This document shows, one piece after another, positions 27,084 to 35,792 of a stretch of DNA of 64,000 bases. The translations under genes and the position numbers were made by a program. Source of the stretch: Nocardia cerradoensis NBRC 101014 (GTDB taxonomy: Bacteria > Actinomycetota > Actinomycetes > Mycobacteriales > Mycobacteriaceae); assembly GCF_000308535.1 (NCBI RefSeq), contig NZ_BAFW01000060.1:1-64000 (forward strand), written 5' to 3'. The notes below the pieces were generated by a model. It worked only from the letters and a program-made list of their open reading frames with translations, did not search any database and was not told the origin of the DNA. Within the stretch, counting starts at the first letter, position 1, and each line of letters starts with the position of its first letter.

Positions 27084-28314
27084 ACGCTCCTCCGACGACC
27101 GGGACGAACCGGTCCGGCAGGTATCCGACGAACTGTTGCGCAAGGCATCCGAAGGGCCGGTCCGGCGGCTGCCGGACGCGCTGTTCGGCGGTCCGGTCGC
27201 GCCGGTCGAACCGGCCGGGGAATCCGATGCCGCCGCCGAGTCGGGGGATGCGGACGACGACGGGGGATCGACCGGCCCGCCGGCCGTTCTCTCGGATGCG
27301 CCCGCGGCGGCAGAACAGAATGCGGAACCGGCCGAGGACGCGCGGGAAGACAGCGTGACCGGCGGTTCCGAGACGACACCCTCCACCGCTACGCACGCCG
27401 TATCCGGCGATGCGACCGTAGCCGGTGACGACGACGCGCACCGGAAGTCCGACGCCGGTTCCGGCGCGGCGACTCCCGGGGAGCCGACCGTGTCGAGCGT
27501 GGCCGTCGACGCCGTATCGGGGATCGACGACGCGGTCTCCGCGGATGCGCTGCCGAGTATCGGCGACGCGGCCGGCGCACCCGAGGGTTCGGCGCGACCG
27601 GTGCTGGTCGTGATCGCGGATTCGCTGTCGTACTTCGGCCCGAAGGGCGGCCTGCCCGCCGACCATCCGCGCATCTGGCCGAATCTGGTTGCCGCGGAAC
27701 TCGATTGGGATGTCGAATTGGTGGCGCGGATCGGCTGGACCTGCCGCGACGCCTATTGGGCGCTCATCGGCGATCCGCGCGTATGGGCCGCGGTGCCGCG
27801 CGCGGGAGCGGTGGTGCTGGCCACGGGCGGCATGGACACGCTGCCCTCGCCGTTGCCCACGGCGCTGCGCGAAATGATCCGGTATCTGCGCCCACCGGTG
27901 CTGCGCCGGCAGGTGCGCACCGGATATCAGTGGCTGCAACCGCGACTGTCGAAACTCGGTCGCCCCGTGGCACTTCCGCCGCACGTGAGCATCGACTACC
28001 TGGAACAGTCCCGGCATGCGCTGGCCCAGTTGCGGCCCGATCTGCCGGTGGTCTCGGTGCTGCCCTCCGTCCACGACTGCGAGGCCTACGGCAAGGTGCA
28101 CTCCGGGCGTGCCCCGGCGGTGCGTGCGCTGCAGGAATGGTCGGCGAAAACCGGTGTGCCGCTGGTGGACCTGGGTGAGGCCGTGCGTGACGACATCTTC
28201 TCGGGCGAGGCGAATCCGGACGGGATCCACTGGGGCTGGGAAGGGCATGCGGCGGTGGCGCGAGCCATGGTGAAGGTGCTGTCGGAGGTGCGTTCGGTCG
28301 AGGCCGGTGCATGA
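27073..28314 (+). CDS. octT: OctT-type glucosylglycerate octanoyltransferase with acidic N-terminal extension
   Basis: 413 residues in two parts. Residues about 175-413 are an SGNH-type domain with the nucleophile Ser184 in [10 protein letters not shown] and the Asp383-x-x-His386 pair in NPDGIHWG. From gene order it corresponds to M. tuberculosis Rv2418c (OctT, about 247 residues), which octanoylates diglucosylglycerate in methylglucose lipopolysaccharide synthesis. Residues 1-170 are an unrecognised low-complexity stretch rich in Asp, Glu, Ala, Gly and Ser that the mycobacterial protein lacks by length. The ATG lies inside the end of gpgP. A start near 27590 would give the normal length but shows no ribosome site. 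Confidence 0.8.
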   Translation: MSSERSSDDRDEPVRQVSDELLRKASEGPVRRLPDALFGGPVAPVEPAGESDAAAESGDADDDGGSTGPPAVLSDAPAAAEQNAEPAEDAREDSVTGGSETTPSTATHAVSGDATVAGDDDAHRKSDAGSGAATPGEPTVSSVAVDAVSGIDDAVSADALPSIGDAAGAPEGSARPVLVVIADSLSYFGPKGGLPADHPRIWPNLVAAELDWDVELVARIGWTCRDAYWALIGDPRVWAAVPRAGAVVLATGGMDTLPSPLPTALREMIRYLRPPVLRRQVRTGYQWLQPRLSKLGRPVALPPHVSIDYLEQSRHALAQLRPDLPVVSVLPSVHDCEAYGKVHSGRAPAVRALQEWSAKTGVPLVDLGEAVRDDIFSGEANPDGIHWGWEGHAAVARAMVKVLSEVRSVEAGA

Positions 28315-28331
28315 ATCGGTTCGGATAGCCG

Positions 28332-29174
28332 ATGACCGTCGTGGTGGTCACGGATTCGGCGGCGAGCGTACCCGCCGCACTGGTATCGGAATTGGGCATC
28401 GTGGTGGTGCCGCTGCATGTGCTGGTCGACGATCGGGCGATCGCCGAGGGAGTCGACGACTGCGACATCGACTACGGCGCGTCCACGGTGACGACCTCGT
28501 CCGCCTCCCCGGGTGAATTGCGCGCCGCCTACGAGCGCGCATTGGAGCTCAGCGCGGGCGATGGTGTCGTGGCCGTGCATATTTCGCGGCAGCTGTCGGC
28601 GACCTGGGAAGCCGGTCGCCAGGCCGTGCAGGATATGGATGCCGCCGACCGGGTGCGCCTGGTGGATTCACTGAGCGCGGGTCTGGGCACCGGGCTGCCC
28701 GTACTCGCCGCCGCCCGTCGCGCGCGGTCGGGTGCGGCGCTGGACGTCGTCTACGACACCGCGGTCACCGCCGCCGGTCGATCGCGCACGTTCATCGTCG
28801 TCAATCGGACCGAGCAGCTGCGTCGCGGCGGGCGGCTCAGCACCGCGGCCATGTTCTTCGGCGCCGAACTGGTGACCAAGCCGATACTCCAGATCGTCGA
28901 CGGCAAATTGGAGCTGCGGGAGAAGGCGCGCACCCGGTCCAAGGCATACGCGAAACTCGTTGCGGCAGCGGTCGATGCGGCCGGTGACGACGGGGCGGCG
29001 GTGGCCGTGCAGCATCTCGGCGCCGCCTCCGCGGCGGCCACCATCGCCGGACAGCTCGGCGAACTCATCCCCGGCATGCGCGAGCTCGTGACCGCCGAAT
29101 TCGGTCCCACGCTCGGCGTACACGTGGGCACCGGGGCGGTCGGCGTTCTGGTGGTGCCCGGCGGCTGCGGCTGA
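28332..29174 (+). CDS. DegV family fatty-acid-binding protein
   Basis: 280 residues, with the DegV signature VVVTDSAASVPAALV at the start, TSSASPGELRAAYERAL, and the Ser/His region VVAVHISRQLSATWEAGRQA. DegV/FakB proteins bind a single fatty acid and present it to a kinase such as FakA. A FakB role in this lineage is not established. It follows octT by 17 bases in the syntenic order (M. tuberculosis Rv2417c). Confidence 0.9.
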   Translation: MTVVVVTDSAASVPAALVSELGIVVVPLHVLVDDRAIAEGVDDCDIDYGASTVTTSSASPGELRAAYERALELSAGDGVVAVHISRQLSATWEAGRQAVQDMDAADRVRLVDSLSAGLGTGLPVLAAARRARSGAALDVVYDTAVTAAGRSRTFIVVNRTEQLRRGGRLSTAAMFFGAELVTKPILQIVDGKLELREKARTRSKAYAKLVAAAVDAAGDDGAAVAVQHLGAASAAATIAGQLGELIPGMRELVTAEFGPTLGVHVGTGAVGVLVVPGGCG

Positions 29175-29309
29175 GCCCCTACCATCACCGGCCGACGAAC
29201 TCCGTCGCCGCGCCGGCGGTTGTCCACAGCTCAGCCGCTGTCCCCAGACATTCCGAAACCCCAGTTCGCGCACCGAGTCACGCCCCGCCGCGCACATACG
29301 GTCACCGTC

Positions 29310-30578
29310 ATGGCGCGACACGAGGATCGGACCCTACTGCGGCAGCGACTGCACGACGTATCACCCGCAACGGCAACGCTCGGCACCCTGGCTCCCGGCC
29401 CGGGCGACCCGGCCCACGACGGGCTGTGGGACCTCGCCCGATCACCCGCGGACTCGGCCGAGCAGCGCCGCGATCCCTCGGGCAACTCCTCCGGAAGCCG
29501 GGAATCCGGGATGCGCGGTGGCGAACCGGATCCGCCCGCCGAACCGGTGAGCGGCTTCGACGGCGGCCGAACCGCCGTCGCGATGCGACCTGGTGTGGAT
29601 GCCGGCGTGGACGAAGCCGCCGGCGTTCGGGCCGGCGACTACGGCGGGACTCGGCCGAGGCGGCCGTCTTCGCCGAGCCGTATCCGGCAGAGGCGCGACG
29701 ATGCCGCGTCGCATCCTGCGAGTACGGGAGCCCTCGACCGACGCGACGGTGACGGCCGGGATGGAGACGAAGGTCCCGCGGCGGTGACGTTCCCCGAGGC
29801 GCCGGAGAGTCCGCGAATTCCGCAGTGGCTCAGCGAACCGGTGGGATCGGTGACGATCTGGCAGCGGCTCGTTCCGGAGCGATTCCGGGGAGTACGCGTG
29901 GATCCCGGGCGCAAAGGAGTGTGGGTGCTGGCCGGTGCCGGCGTGGCGGCGGTGATCGTGGCGGCGGCCGCCGCGCACCGAGACGATCCGGTGGCAGCGC
30001 CGGTGGCGCCGCTACCGGCGGTGCGCACGGACGCCGCCGAACCCTCGGTGGTTTCCGCGCCGGTGGACGGCCCCGGACTGGCCGTGCGGTCGGATCCGCC
30101 GGGCCGGGCGACGCCGCCGGCTCCCGGCGGCGATCTGGTGGTCAGCGTCATCGGTTTGGTCGAACATCCGGGTCTGCTGCGTCTCGCACCCGGAACACGG
30201 GTCGCCGACGCCGTCGCGCGGGAGGGCGCGGACCTCGCCGGGCTGAATCTCGCCCAGCGACTCGCCGACGGCGACCAGATCGTCGTCGGCGAGCCAGGAC
30301 CCGCGAGCGGCCCGCGCCTCGGCAGCATGGTCGTTCCGGGCGCCCCGCATACGGCCGCGACGTCGGGCGCCGCCTCGCCACCCGGGCACAAGATCAACCT
30401 CAACACCGCCACGGAACAGGATCTCGACTCCCTCACCGGAGTGGGCCCCACCACCGCCGCGGCGATCATCGGCTGGCGCAACCGGCACGGCCGCTTCACC
30501 AGCATCGACCAGCTCGCCGAAGTCACCGGCATCGGCCCCGCCAAGCTCAACCGGCTCCGGGACCAGGTCACCCTGTGA
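29310..30578 (+). CDS. comEA: ComEA-type DNA-binding competence protein
   Basis: 422 residues. A long disordered cytosolic N-terminus (about 1-195, with LSEPVGSVTIWQRLVPERFRGVR just before the membrane) precedes one transmembrane helix (VWVLAGAGVAAVIVAAAAA, about 205-224). A SLBB beta-grasp domain (LVVSVIGLVEHPGLLRLAPG and following) and a C-terminal double helix-hairpin-helix (INLNTATEQDLDSLTGVGPTTAAAI and ITGIGPAKL-like) follow outside. ComEA binds incoming double-stranded DNA at the cell surface. ATG 29310 is chosen; GTG starts farther upstream lack support. comEC follows with a 4-base overlap. Confidence 0.87.
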   Translation: MARHEDRTLLRQRLHDVSPATATLGTLAPGPGDPAHDGLWDLARSPADSAEQRRDPSGNSSGSRESGMRGGEPDPPAEPVSGFDGGRTAVAMRPGVDAGVDEAAGVRAGDYGGTRPRRPSSPSRIRQRRDDAASHPASTGALDRRDGDGRDGDEGPAAVTFPEAPESPRIPQWLSEPVGSVTIWQRLVPERFRGVRVDPGRKGVWVLAGAGVAAVIVAAAAAHRDDPVAAPVAPLPAVRTDAAEPSVVSAPVDGPGLAVRSDPPGRATPPAPGGDLVVSVIGLVEHPGLLRLAPGTRVADAVAREGADLAGLNLAQRLADGDQIVVGEPGPASGPRLGSMVVPGAPHTAATSGAASPPGHKINLNTATEQDLDSLTGVGPTTAAAIIGWRNRHGRFTSIDQLAEVTGIGPAKLNRLRDQVTL

Positions 30579-32242
30579 ACCCCGGCGAATCGAAGCATGC
30601 TCGGCGTCGGAACGAACCCGTCGCGAACTCCGCCCACGATGGCGTCGAACGCGTAATGGCCGGTGCGAGTGGCACTCCGTTGGACGTGCGGCTGCTTCCC
30701 GCCGCGCTGGGGTGCTGGGGCGTGACCATCGCGGGGATCACGCTGGGGTGGCGAGCCGGACTGTGGGTGTGCGCGGGGCTGGGGCTCTCGGTGGCCGGAG
30801 CGGGAATCATTCTGGCGCGGAGTCGTTTCCGTGCTCCGCATCGAGCGGCATGGTGGGTGGTGCTGGCCGCGCTGCTGGCGTCGGCGGGATTCGGGGTGGC
30901 GGCATCGTGGCAGGCCTACCGGGTGAGCGCCCATCCCCTGGGACGGCTGGCGACGGGCAGCGTGGTGACGGCCGAGATGGTGGCCGGAGATCCGAAACCC
31001 CTCCCGGCCCACTCCTTCGGTGGGCGGCAATGGACCATGCGCGCGACGGTTCGCGAATTCCGTTACGGCGCAACATCCGTCCACGGCGATGCGGCGGTGA
31101 CGGTGATCATGCCGGAGCGGATCTGGTCGGGTCTGGTGCCGGGGCAGCACGTCACCGTCCGGGCTCGGCTCGAACATCCGTGGCGACGTGATCTGACGGT
31201 CGCCGTGCTGCGGGCGCAGGGACCGCCGATCCGGGTCGGGACGCGGCCGTGGTGGCAATCGGCGGCCGCGGCGGTGCGAGGGAATCTGTCCGAGGCGGCC
31301 GAACGCGCGTTGCCCCCGGACGCGGCCGGAGTGCTACCGGGGCTGATCGACGGCGATATCTCCGGGCTGCCCGATCATGTCCGCGAGGACTTCCGGGCGG
31401 TCGATCTCACCCATCTGGTCGCCGTATCCGGGACGAACGTCTCGATCGTGCTCGCCGGTGTGCTGCTCGCGACCCGAGCTCTGACGCTCGACCCGCGCTG
31501 GGGTGCGGTACTCGCCGCGCTGGCGCTCATCGGATTCGTCGTTCTGGCGCGGCCGTCGCCGTCGGTACTGCGGGCGGCCGTGATGGGCGCGATCGCGGTG
31601 CTGGCGATGGTGACGGGGCGCCGGAAACAGGCACTACCGGCCCTGTGTGCCGCGGTGGTCGTGTTGATCGCGCTCGCACCGCAACTGGCGGTCGATATCG
31701 GCTTCGCTCTCTCGGTGCTGGCGACCGCAGGCCTGATCCTGCTGGCGCCGAGCTGGTCGCGGTGGCTCGAACAGCGTGGCTGGCCACCACTGGCGGCCGA
31801 GGCGTTCGGTGTCGCGGCGGCCGCCTTCGCGGTCACCACGCCGATCATCGCCGCGCTCACCGGACATGTCAGCGGGGTGGCGATCGTGGCGAATGTGCTG
31901 GTCGAACCCGTCGTCGCGCCGATCACGCTGCTCGGGGTCGGCGCCGCCGCTCTGTCGTGCTGCTGGCAACCGGCGGCGATCTGGGTGCTGAACCTGGCCG
32001 AGCCGCCGATGTGGTGGTTGCTCTTCGTCGCCGAACATGCGGCGGCACTGGGTATTTCGCTGCCGACGCCCGCCGGAGTTCGGGGTGCGGTACTCGCCGG
32101 AGCGCTCATCGGGGGCGGTGTCGCGGTGCTCGGGCGCCTGGGCGCGCGCCGCACACGCCCGCCCCCGGGTTCGGCACCGCCGCCGGCACCCGGCGACGGG
32201 TCGGTGAACCTGTCACCGCCCACCCGTAGGATCGTGCCGTGA
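30575..32242 (+). CDS. comEC: ComEC/Rec2-type DNA uptake channel
   Basis: 555 residues, multi-pass, with the ComEC competence domain: [39 protein letters not shown] is the signature helix. An N-terminal OB-fold part (DUF4131-like) spans about 100-215. The C-terminal metallo-beta-lactamase domain of Bacillus ComEC is absent, as the short mycobacterial Rv2414c would also lead one to expect. The GTG overlaps the comEA stop (GTGA); an internal ATG at 30656 is possible. The protein would transport single-stranded DNA inward. Whether the organism is naturally competent is not known. Confidence 0.87.
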   Translation: MNPGESKHARRRNEPVANSAHDGVERVMAGASGTPLDVRLLPAALGCWGVTIAGITLGWRAGLWVCAGLGLSVAGAGIILARSRFRAPHRAAWWVVLAALLASAGFGVAASWQAYRVSAHPLGRLATGSVVTAEMVAGDPKPLPAHSFGGRQWTMRATVREFRYGATSVHGDAAVTVIMPERIWSGLVPGQHVTVRARLEHPWRRDLTVAVLRAQGPPIRVGTRPWWQSAAAAVRGNLSEAAERALPPDAAGVLPGLIDGDISGLPDHVREDFRAVDLTHLVAVSGTNVSIVLAGVLLATRALTLDPRWGAVLAALALIGFVVLARPSPSVLRAAVMGAIAVLAMVTGRRKQALPALCAAVVVLIALAPQLAVDIGFALSVLATAGLILLAPSWSRWLEQRGWPPLAAEAFGVAAAAFAVTTPIIAALTGHVSGVAIVANVLVEPVVAPITLLGVGAAALSCCWQPAAIWVLNLAEPPMWWLLFVAEHAAALGISLPTPAGVRGAVLAGALIGGGVAVLGRLGARRTRPPPGSAPPPAPGDGSVNLSPPTRRIVP

Positions 32243-33213
32243 CCGATCACCTGGCTGCCCTACATCTGGTACTCGGTGAGGAGGAACTGCTCATCGAACG
32301 GGCGGTCGCCTCGATCGTGGCGCAGGCGCGGGCCGCGACCAACGATCCCGACGCGATGCCGGTGGATCGGCTGCGGGCGGGCGATGCGAGCTCCGCCGAA
32401 CTGGCCGAACTGCTGAGTCCCTCGCTGTTCGCGGAGGATCGGGTGATCGTCCTCGAGGCCGCCGCGGAGGCCGGTAAGGATGCGGTGGCGCTGATCACCG
32501 CGGCCGCCGGTGATCTGCCCGAGGGAGTCGTGCTCGTGGTCCTGCACTCGGGCGGCGGCCGGGCCAAGGCACTGGCGCCGGCACTGCAGAAGCAGGGTGC
32601 CGAGGTGCACACCTGCGCCAAGATCAGCAAGGCGAACGAGCGAAACGAATTCGTACGCAACGAATTTCGCACAGCAGGCGTCCGCGTCTCCGGTGATGTG
32701 GTGCAGGCGGTGGTGGAGGCCATCGGATCCGATCTGCGTGAGCTGGCCGCGGCCTGTTCCCAGCTGGCCGCCGATACCGGCGGCAAGGTGGATGTCGACG
32801 CGGTGCGCCGGTACTACTCCGGTCGCGCCGAGGTCACCGGATTCGAGGTCGCCGATCTGGCGGTCGCCGGTGACCGCCCCGCGGCCATGGAGGCATTGCG
32901 CTGGGCGACCGACCGCGGCGTCCCGGCCGTTCTGCTCGCCGACGCGCTCGCCGATTCCGTGCACACCATCGCGCGGGTCGGATCCGCCGGTCGCGGTGAC
33001 CCGTTCGCGCTGGCCTCCCAGCTCGGTATGCCGCCCTGGAAGGTGAAGAAGGCGCAGACGCAGGCACGTGGCTGGACCGCCGCCACGATCGGCAGCGCCC
33101 TGCAGGTGGTGGCCGCACTCAACGCCGACGTCAAAGGCGGTGCGGCCGATACGGATTACGCGCTCGAACACGCCCTGGCCGGCATCCTGGACCTGCACGC
33201 CGCCTCGCACTGA
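32239..33213 (+). CDS. holA: DNA polymerase III delta subunit
   Basis: 324 residues, HolA family of AAA+-like clamp-loader subunits. Typical are the N-terminal [26 protein letters not shown] and the central [16 protein letters not shown], with the C-terminal helical collar. The subunit opens the beta clamp. GTG start overlapping the comEC stop by 4 bases; TAGGAT (32227-32232) ends 6 bases upstream, a leaderless-type promoter inside comEC. Same position as M. tuberculosis Rv2413c. Confidence 0.92.
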   Translation: MTDHLAALHLVLGEEELLIERAVASIVAQARAATNDPDAMPVDRLRAGDASSAELAELLSPSLFAEDRVIVLEAAAEAGKDAVALITAAAGDLPEGVVLVVLHSGGGRAKALAPALQKQGAEVHTCAKISKANERNEFVRNEFRTAGVRVSGDVVQAVVEAIGSDLRELAAACSQLAADTGGKVDVDAVRRYYSGRAEVTGFEVADLAVAGDRPAAMEALRWATDRGVPAVLLADALADSVHTIARVGSAGRGDPFALASQLGMPPWKVKKAQTQARGWTAATIGSALQVVAALNADVKGGAADTDYALEHALAGILDLHAASH

Positions 33214-33318
33214 GCCGCCGGCCGACAGGTCACCGGGCCGAGCGGGCGAGGCGCCGACCGGCCCCGCGTGGTGATTGCTCGCCGCGCCGCATCGACCGAT
33301 CCGAGGGTGCGGCCGGAG

Positions 33319-34389
33319 TCAGCGGTCGTTGTGCGCGATGATCTCGCCGACGAGCGCGGGACCCGGGAAGTCGGCCATCACGACGCCGGTCGCCGCGCCC
33401 GGCCGGGAGCGGAGGTAGTCGAGTGCGTGCTGGTTCTCGTATTCGGCGTAGCGGTGGGGGAATTTCGCCGGGTCGGGCACCCCGGAGGCCGACAGGAAGT
33501 CCATCGACAATGCGCGGGTGCCGATGGCCGGGGCCCGCGCGAGGTGGGTGGCGGCAGCCGCCCATTTGTCCTCGCGAGTGGGTTTGTCCCACAGATCCTG
33601 CGCGTCGACCGGCAGGCCCCGGTCGTCTATCCCGTCGGCGCGGATGACGACGAGGGTGCCGCGCACGTCACCCAGCCGGGGAATCGCGACGGGGCCGCTC
33701 GCCGCCGGTCGCCACACCCGCGGATGCGCGTTCAGGTACCGGTCCAGCAGTGGCGGGTCGGGCGGTAGCCCGCCCGCGTCCTCGCAGTGGAAGGTCTTGT
33801 CCTCGTTCGTGCATTCGGCCTTCACCCGCATCAGGATCGTCTCGCGCGGGTGCCGGTCCAGGAATTGTTCGGTGATCCGCAGCACGTCGTCGAGGCCCGC
33901 CTGCTGGTAGAAGCTGCCGTGCTGTACGCCGAGATTGCCGGCCTCGTCGCGCCGGACCCGGATGTCGAACGCCCGGATACCGGCCTCGAGCTGGGTGCTC
34001 GCGGTCCGTTCCGACGCACAGGCGGGCTCGGTGCAGCCGGTATCGAACTTCTCCTGGGTGACCACGGCCGGCCCGGCCTTACCGCCGTGGATCGACATGG
34101 TGTCGTGAGTGCCGGGGATGGACATCGCGCTGAGCGGGGTGCTGTCGGGCAGCGCGCCCATCCAGTCCGGATTGCTCGCGGAATCGAGATGATCGATCGC
34201 GCCGACGGCGGCGGCCTTGGGCATACCGGCCGACTCGGTGCCGGATGCGGCCGACGCCGGCGCCGATTGCGCCGCGGCGACCGGTCGCGCGACCGGGACC
34301 GACTGCCCGCAGCCGGACGACAGCGCGCACGACACCGCCACTATCGCAAGAACAAGGCCCGTACGTCCGCGAATCTCCCCACCCCACAC
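33319..34389 (-). CDS. Secreted lipoprotein with PI-PLC X domain
   Basis: 356 residues. The N-terminus is a lipoprotein signal (RTGLVLAIVAVSCALSSGC, lipobox Cys27), followed by an Ala/Ser/Pro linker. Residues 76-350 match bacterial phosphatidylinositol-specific phospholipase C: MSIPGTHDTMS with His95, FDIRVRRDEAGNLGVQHG with His157, RHPRETILMRVK, and GTRALSMDFLSASG near the end. Such enzymes cut the phosphodiester of phosphatidylinositol without calcium. Mycolata membranes are rich in phosphatidylinositol and its mannosides, so the substrate could be self or host lipid. The gene lies between holA and rpsT, where my recollection of M. tuberculosis has none. GTG 34389 is used; the ribosome site is poor. 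Confidence 0.85.
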   Translation of the reverse strand: MWGGEIRGRTGLVLAIVAVSCALSSGCGQSVPVARPVAAAQSAPASAASGTESAGMPKAAAVGAIDHLDSASNPDWMGALPDSTPLSAMSIPGTHDTMSIHGGKAGPAVVTQEKFDTGCTEPACASERTASTQLEAGIRAFDIRVRRDEAGNLGVQHGSFYQQAGLDDVLRITEQFLDRHPRETILMRVKAECTNEDKTFHCEDAGGLPPDPPLLDRYLNAHPRVWRPAASGPVAIPRLGDVRGTLVVIRADGIDDRGLPVDAQDLWDKPTREDKWAAAATHLARAPAIGTRALSMDFLSASGVPDPAKFPHRYAEYENQHALDYLRSRPGAATGVVMADFPGPALVGEIIAHNDR

Positions 34390-34420
34390 CCGGACAACGG
34401 TAGCCGACGTGAATCAACGA

Positions 34421-34468
34421 CAAAAGCCGCCGTGGTCATCTGCGATGCAGATCCTCTGCCACGGCGGC
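34421..34468 (-). terminator. Intrinsic terminator of rpsT
   Basis: On the minus strand a 10-bp perfect stem (34459-34468 with 34426-34435) encloses a second hairpin (ATCTGC-GAT-GCAGAT) and is followed by TTTTG. It lies 67 bases after the rpsT stop. Confidence 0.85.
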
Positions 34469-34534
34469 GTTGCGAATGCTGTTGTGCGGCAGAACATGCC
34501 GCGTCGGTTCCGGCGACGGCCGGAACCCGGGAAA

Positions 34535-34798
34535 TCAGCCCAGCTTGTTGAAGGCCAGCGAGAGGGCGGACTTCTTGTTGGCGGCCTGGTTGGCGTGGAT
34601 GACGCCCTTCGAGGCGGCCTTGTCCAGGCTGCGGCTCGCCGAACGCATCAGCTCGAGCGCCTTGTCCTTCTCGCCCGCCGCGGCGGCCTCGCGGAACTTG
34701 CGGATCGAGGTGCGCAGCGCGGACTTCACCGACTGGTTGCGCACCCGCGCCGCCTCGTTGGTGCGGATCCGCTTCATCTGGGACTTGATGTTGGCCAC
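34535..34798 (-). CDS. rpsT: 30S ribosomal protein S20
   Basis: 87 residues, the standard length. [26 protein letters not shown] is the diagnostic basic N-terminus, followed by the three-helix bundle ([33 protein letters not shown]). It binds 16S rRNA early in 30S assembly. Transcribed away from the PemK-like gene; followed by its own intrinsic terminator. Confidence 0.98.
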   Translation of the reverse strand: MANIKSQMKRIRTNEAARVRNQSVKSALRTSIRKFREAAAAGEKDKALELMRSASRSLDKAASKGVIHANQAANKKSALSLAFNKLG

Positions 34799-34974
34799 GC
34801 CTGTTCCTCTGATTCCTTCTCGTCAGTTGATGTGCTCTTGATGTTCGTGAAAAGTCTCTGGGCGCACTACACGGAAACAGGTAGCGCCGCGCCGACGATC
34901 GAGGTTACCAGCTGGGGTGGTGTGAAGTGAAATCGCTGTGCCCGCGCCCGGTCAGCGCGCCGGTTGCCAGCTGC

Positions 34975-35568
34975 TCAACCCCAGTGGTACTCCGCGCACA
35001 GCCGGTGGGCGACGAGATCGAAGGTCTTGCGCGGAAGGATAGCCCCCTCGCGCCGGATACCGGCCTCGGGCACATCGAGGACGCGGTCCAGCCGCACCCA
35101 GCTTTCGCGTCCCTCGTAATCCCATGGGCCGGAGCCGATTCCGATCCAGTTGTGTTCGGCGCCGCGGGCCGGGTTCGACGACAGCATCAGACCCAGCAAG
35201 GTCTTGCGTTCGCGTCCCACGACCAGCACCGGGCGGTCCTTGCCGTTGGCCGGATCCTCCTCGAACGGCACCCAGGTCCACACGATCTCGCCCGGATCGG
35301 CGCGGCCGTCGAGCTGCGGGCAGTAGACGATCTGGCGGGCACGTTCCCGGGTGGGCACCGGAGTCGAGGCCGCCGGCCGCACCGCGACCGTGTCCTTGGG
35401 CCGCGCCGCGACCGTGTCCTTGCGGCGGCCGCCGAGGGCGCGATCCCACATCGAGGAGCGCTGCATCCGGTCGACGAGTTTCGGCGCCTGCTTCTTGACG
35501 ATCCTGGGCCCCTGCTCCTTGGCAATGGTCCCCAACTGCTTGCCCAGAGAGCTCCATGTGCTGGCCAT
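34975..35568 (-). CDS. PemK/MazF-like protein with basic N-terminal region
   Basis: 197 residues. The C-terminal 120 (PGEIVWTWVPFEEDPANGKDRPVLVVGRE, then LMLSSNPARGAEHNWIGIG and RLCAEYHWG) match the PemK/MazF endoribonuclease-like fold. No antitoxin gene is adjacent, so it may not be a classical toxin. The N-terminal 80 residues are basic and contain an imperfect 24-bp duplication (RPKDTVAARPKDTVAVRP). Position next to lepA corresponds to M. tuberculosis Rv2405. It is divergent from lepA. Confidence 0.72.
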   Translation of the reverse strand: MASTWSSLGKQLGTIAKEQGPRIVKKQAPKLVDRMQRSSMWDRALGGRRKDTVAARPKDTVAVRPAASTPVPTRERARQIVYCPQLDGRADPGEIVWTWVPFEEDPANGKDRPVLVVGRERKTLLGLMLSSNPARGAEHNWIGIGSGPWDYEGRESWVRLDRVLDVPEAGIRREGAILPRKTFDLVAHRLCAEYHWG

Positions 35569-35792
35569 ATCGGCAGAGCTTAACGGCGAACCGCGCTCGG
35601 CTCATCCGGTGCCGGATTCGCTTGTGCCGGGCGGTGAATCGGGTGTGCCGCCGCTCACACCGAGGTCGCCGGCCCCCGGAACTGCGTCGTTGCCGCCGAT
35701 GCCGGCCCGCCGGTGCGTGCACGACCACGCGGTATGCGCACGTAGACTGCCGCATGGCGACTTATCGACTTGTTCACGGGTAGGAGTGTCCC

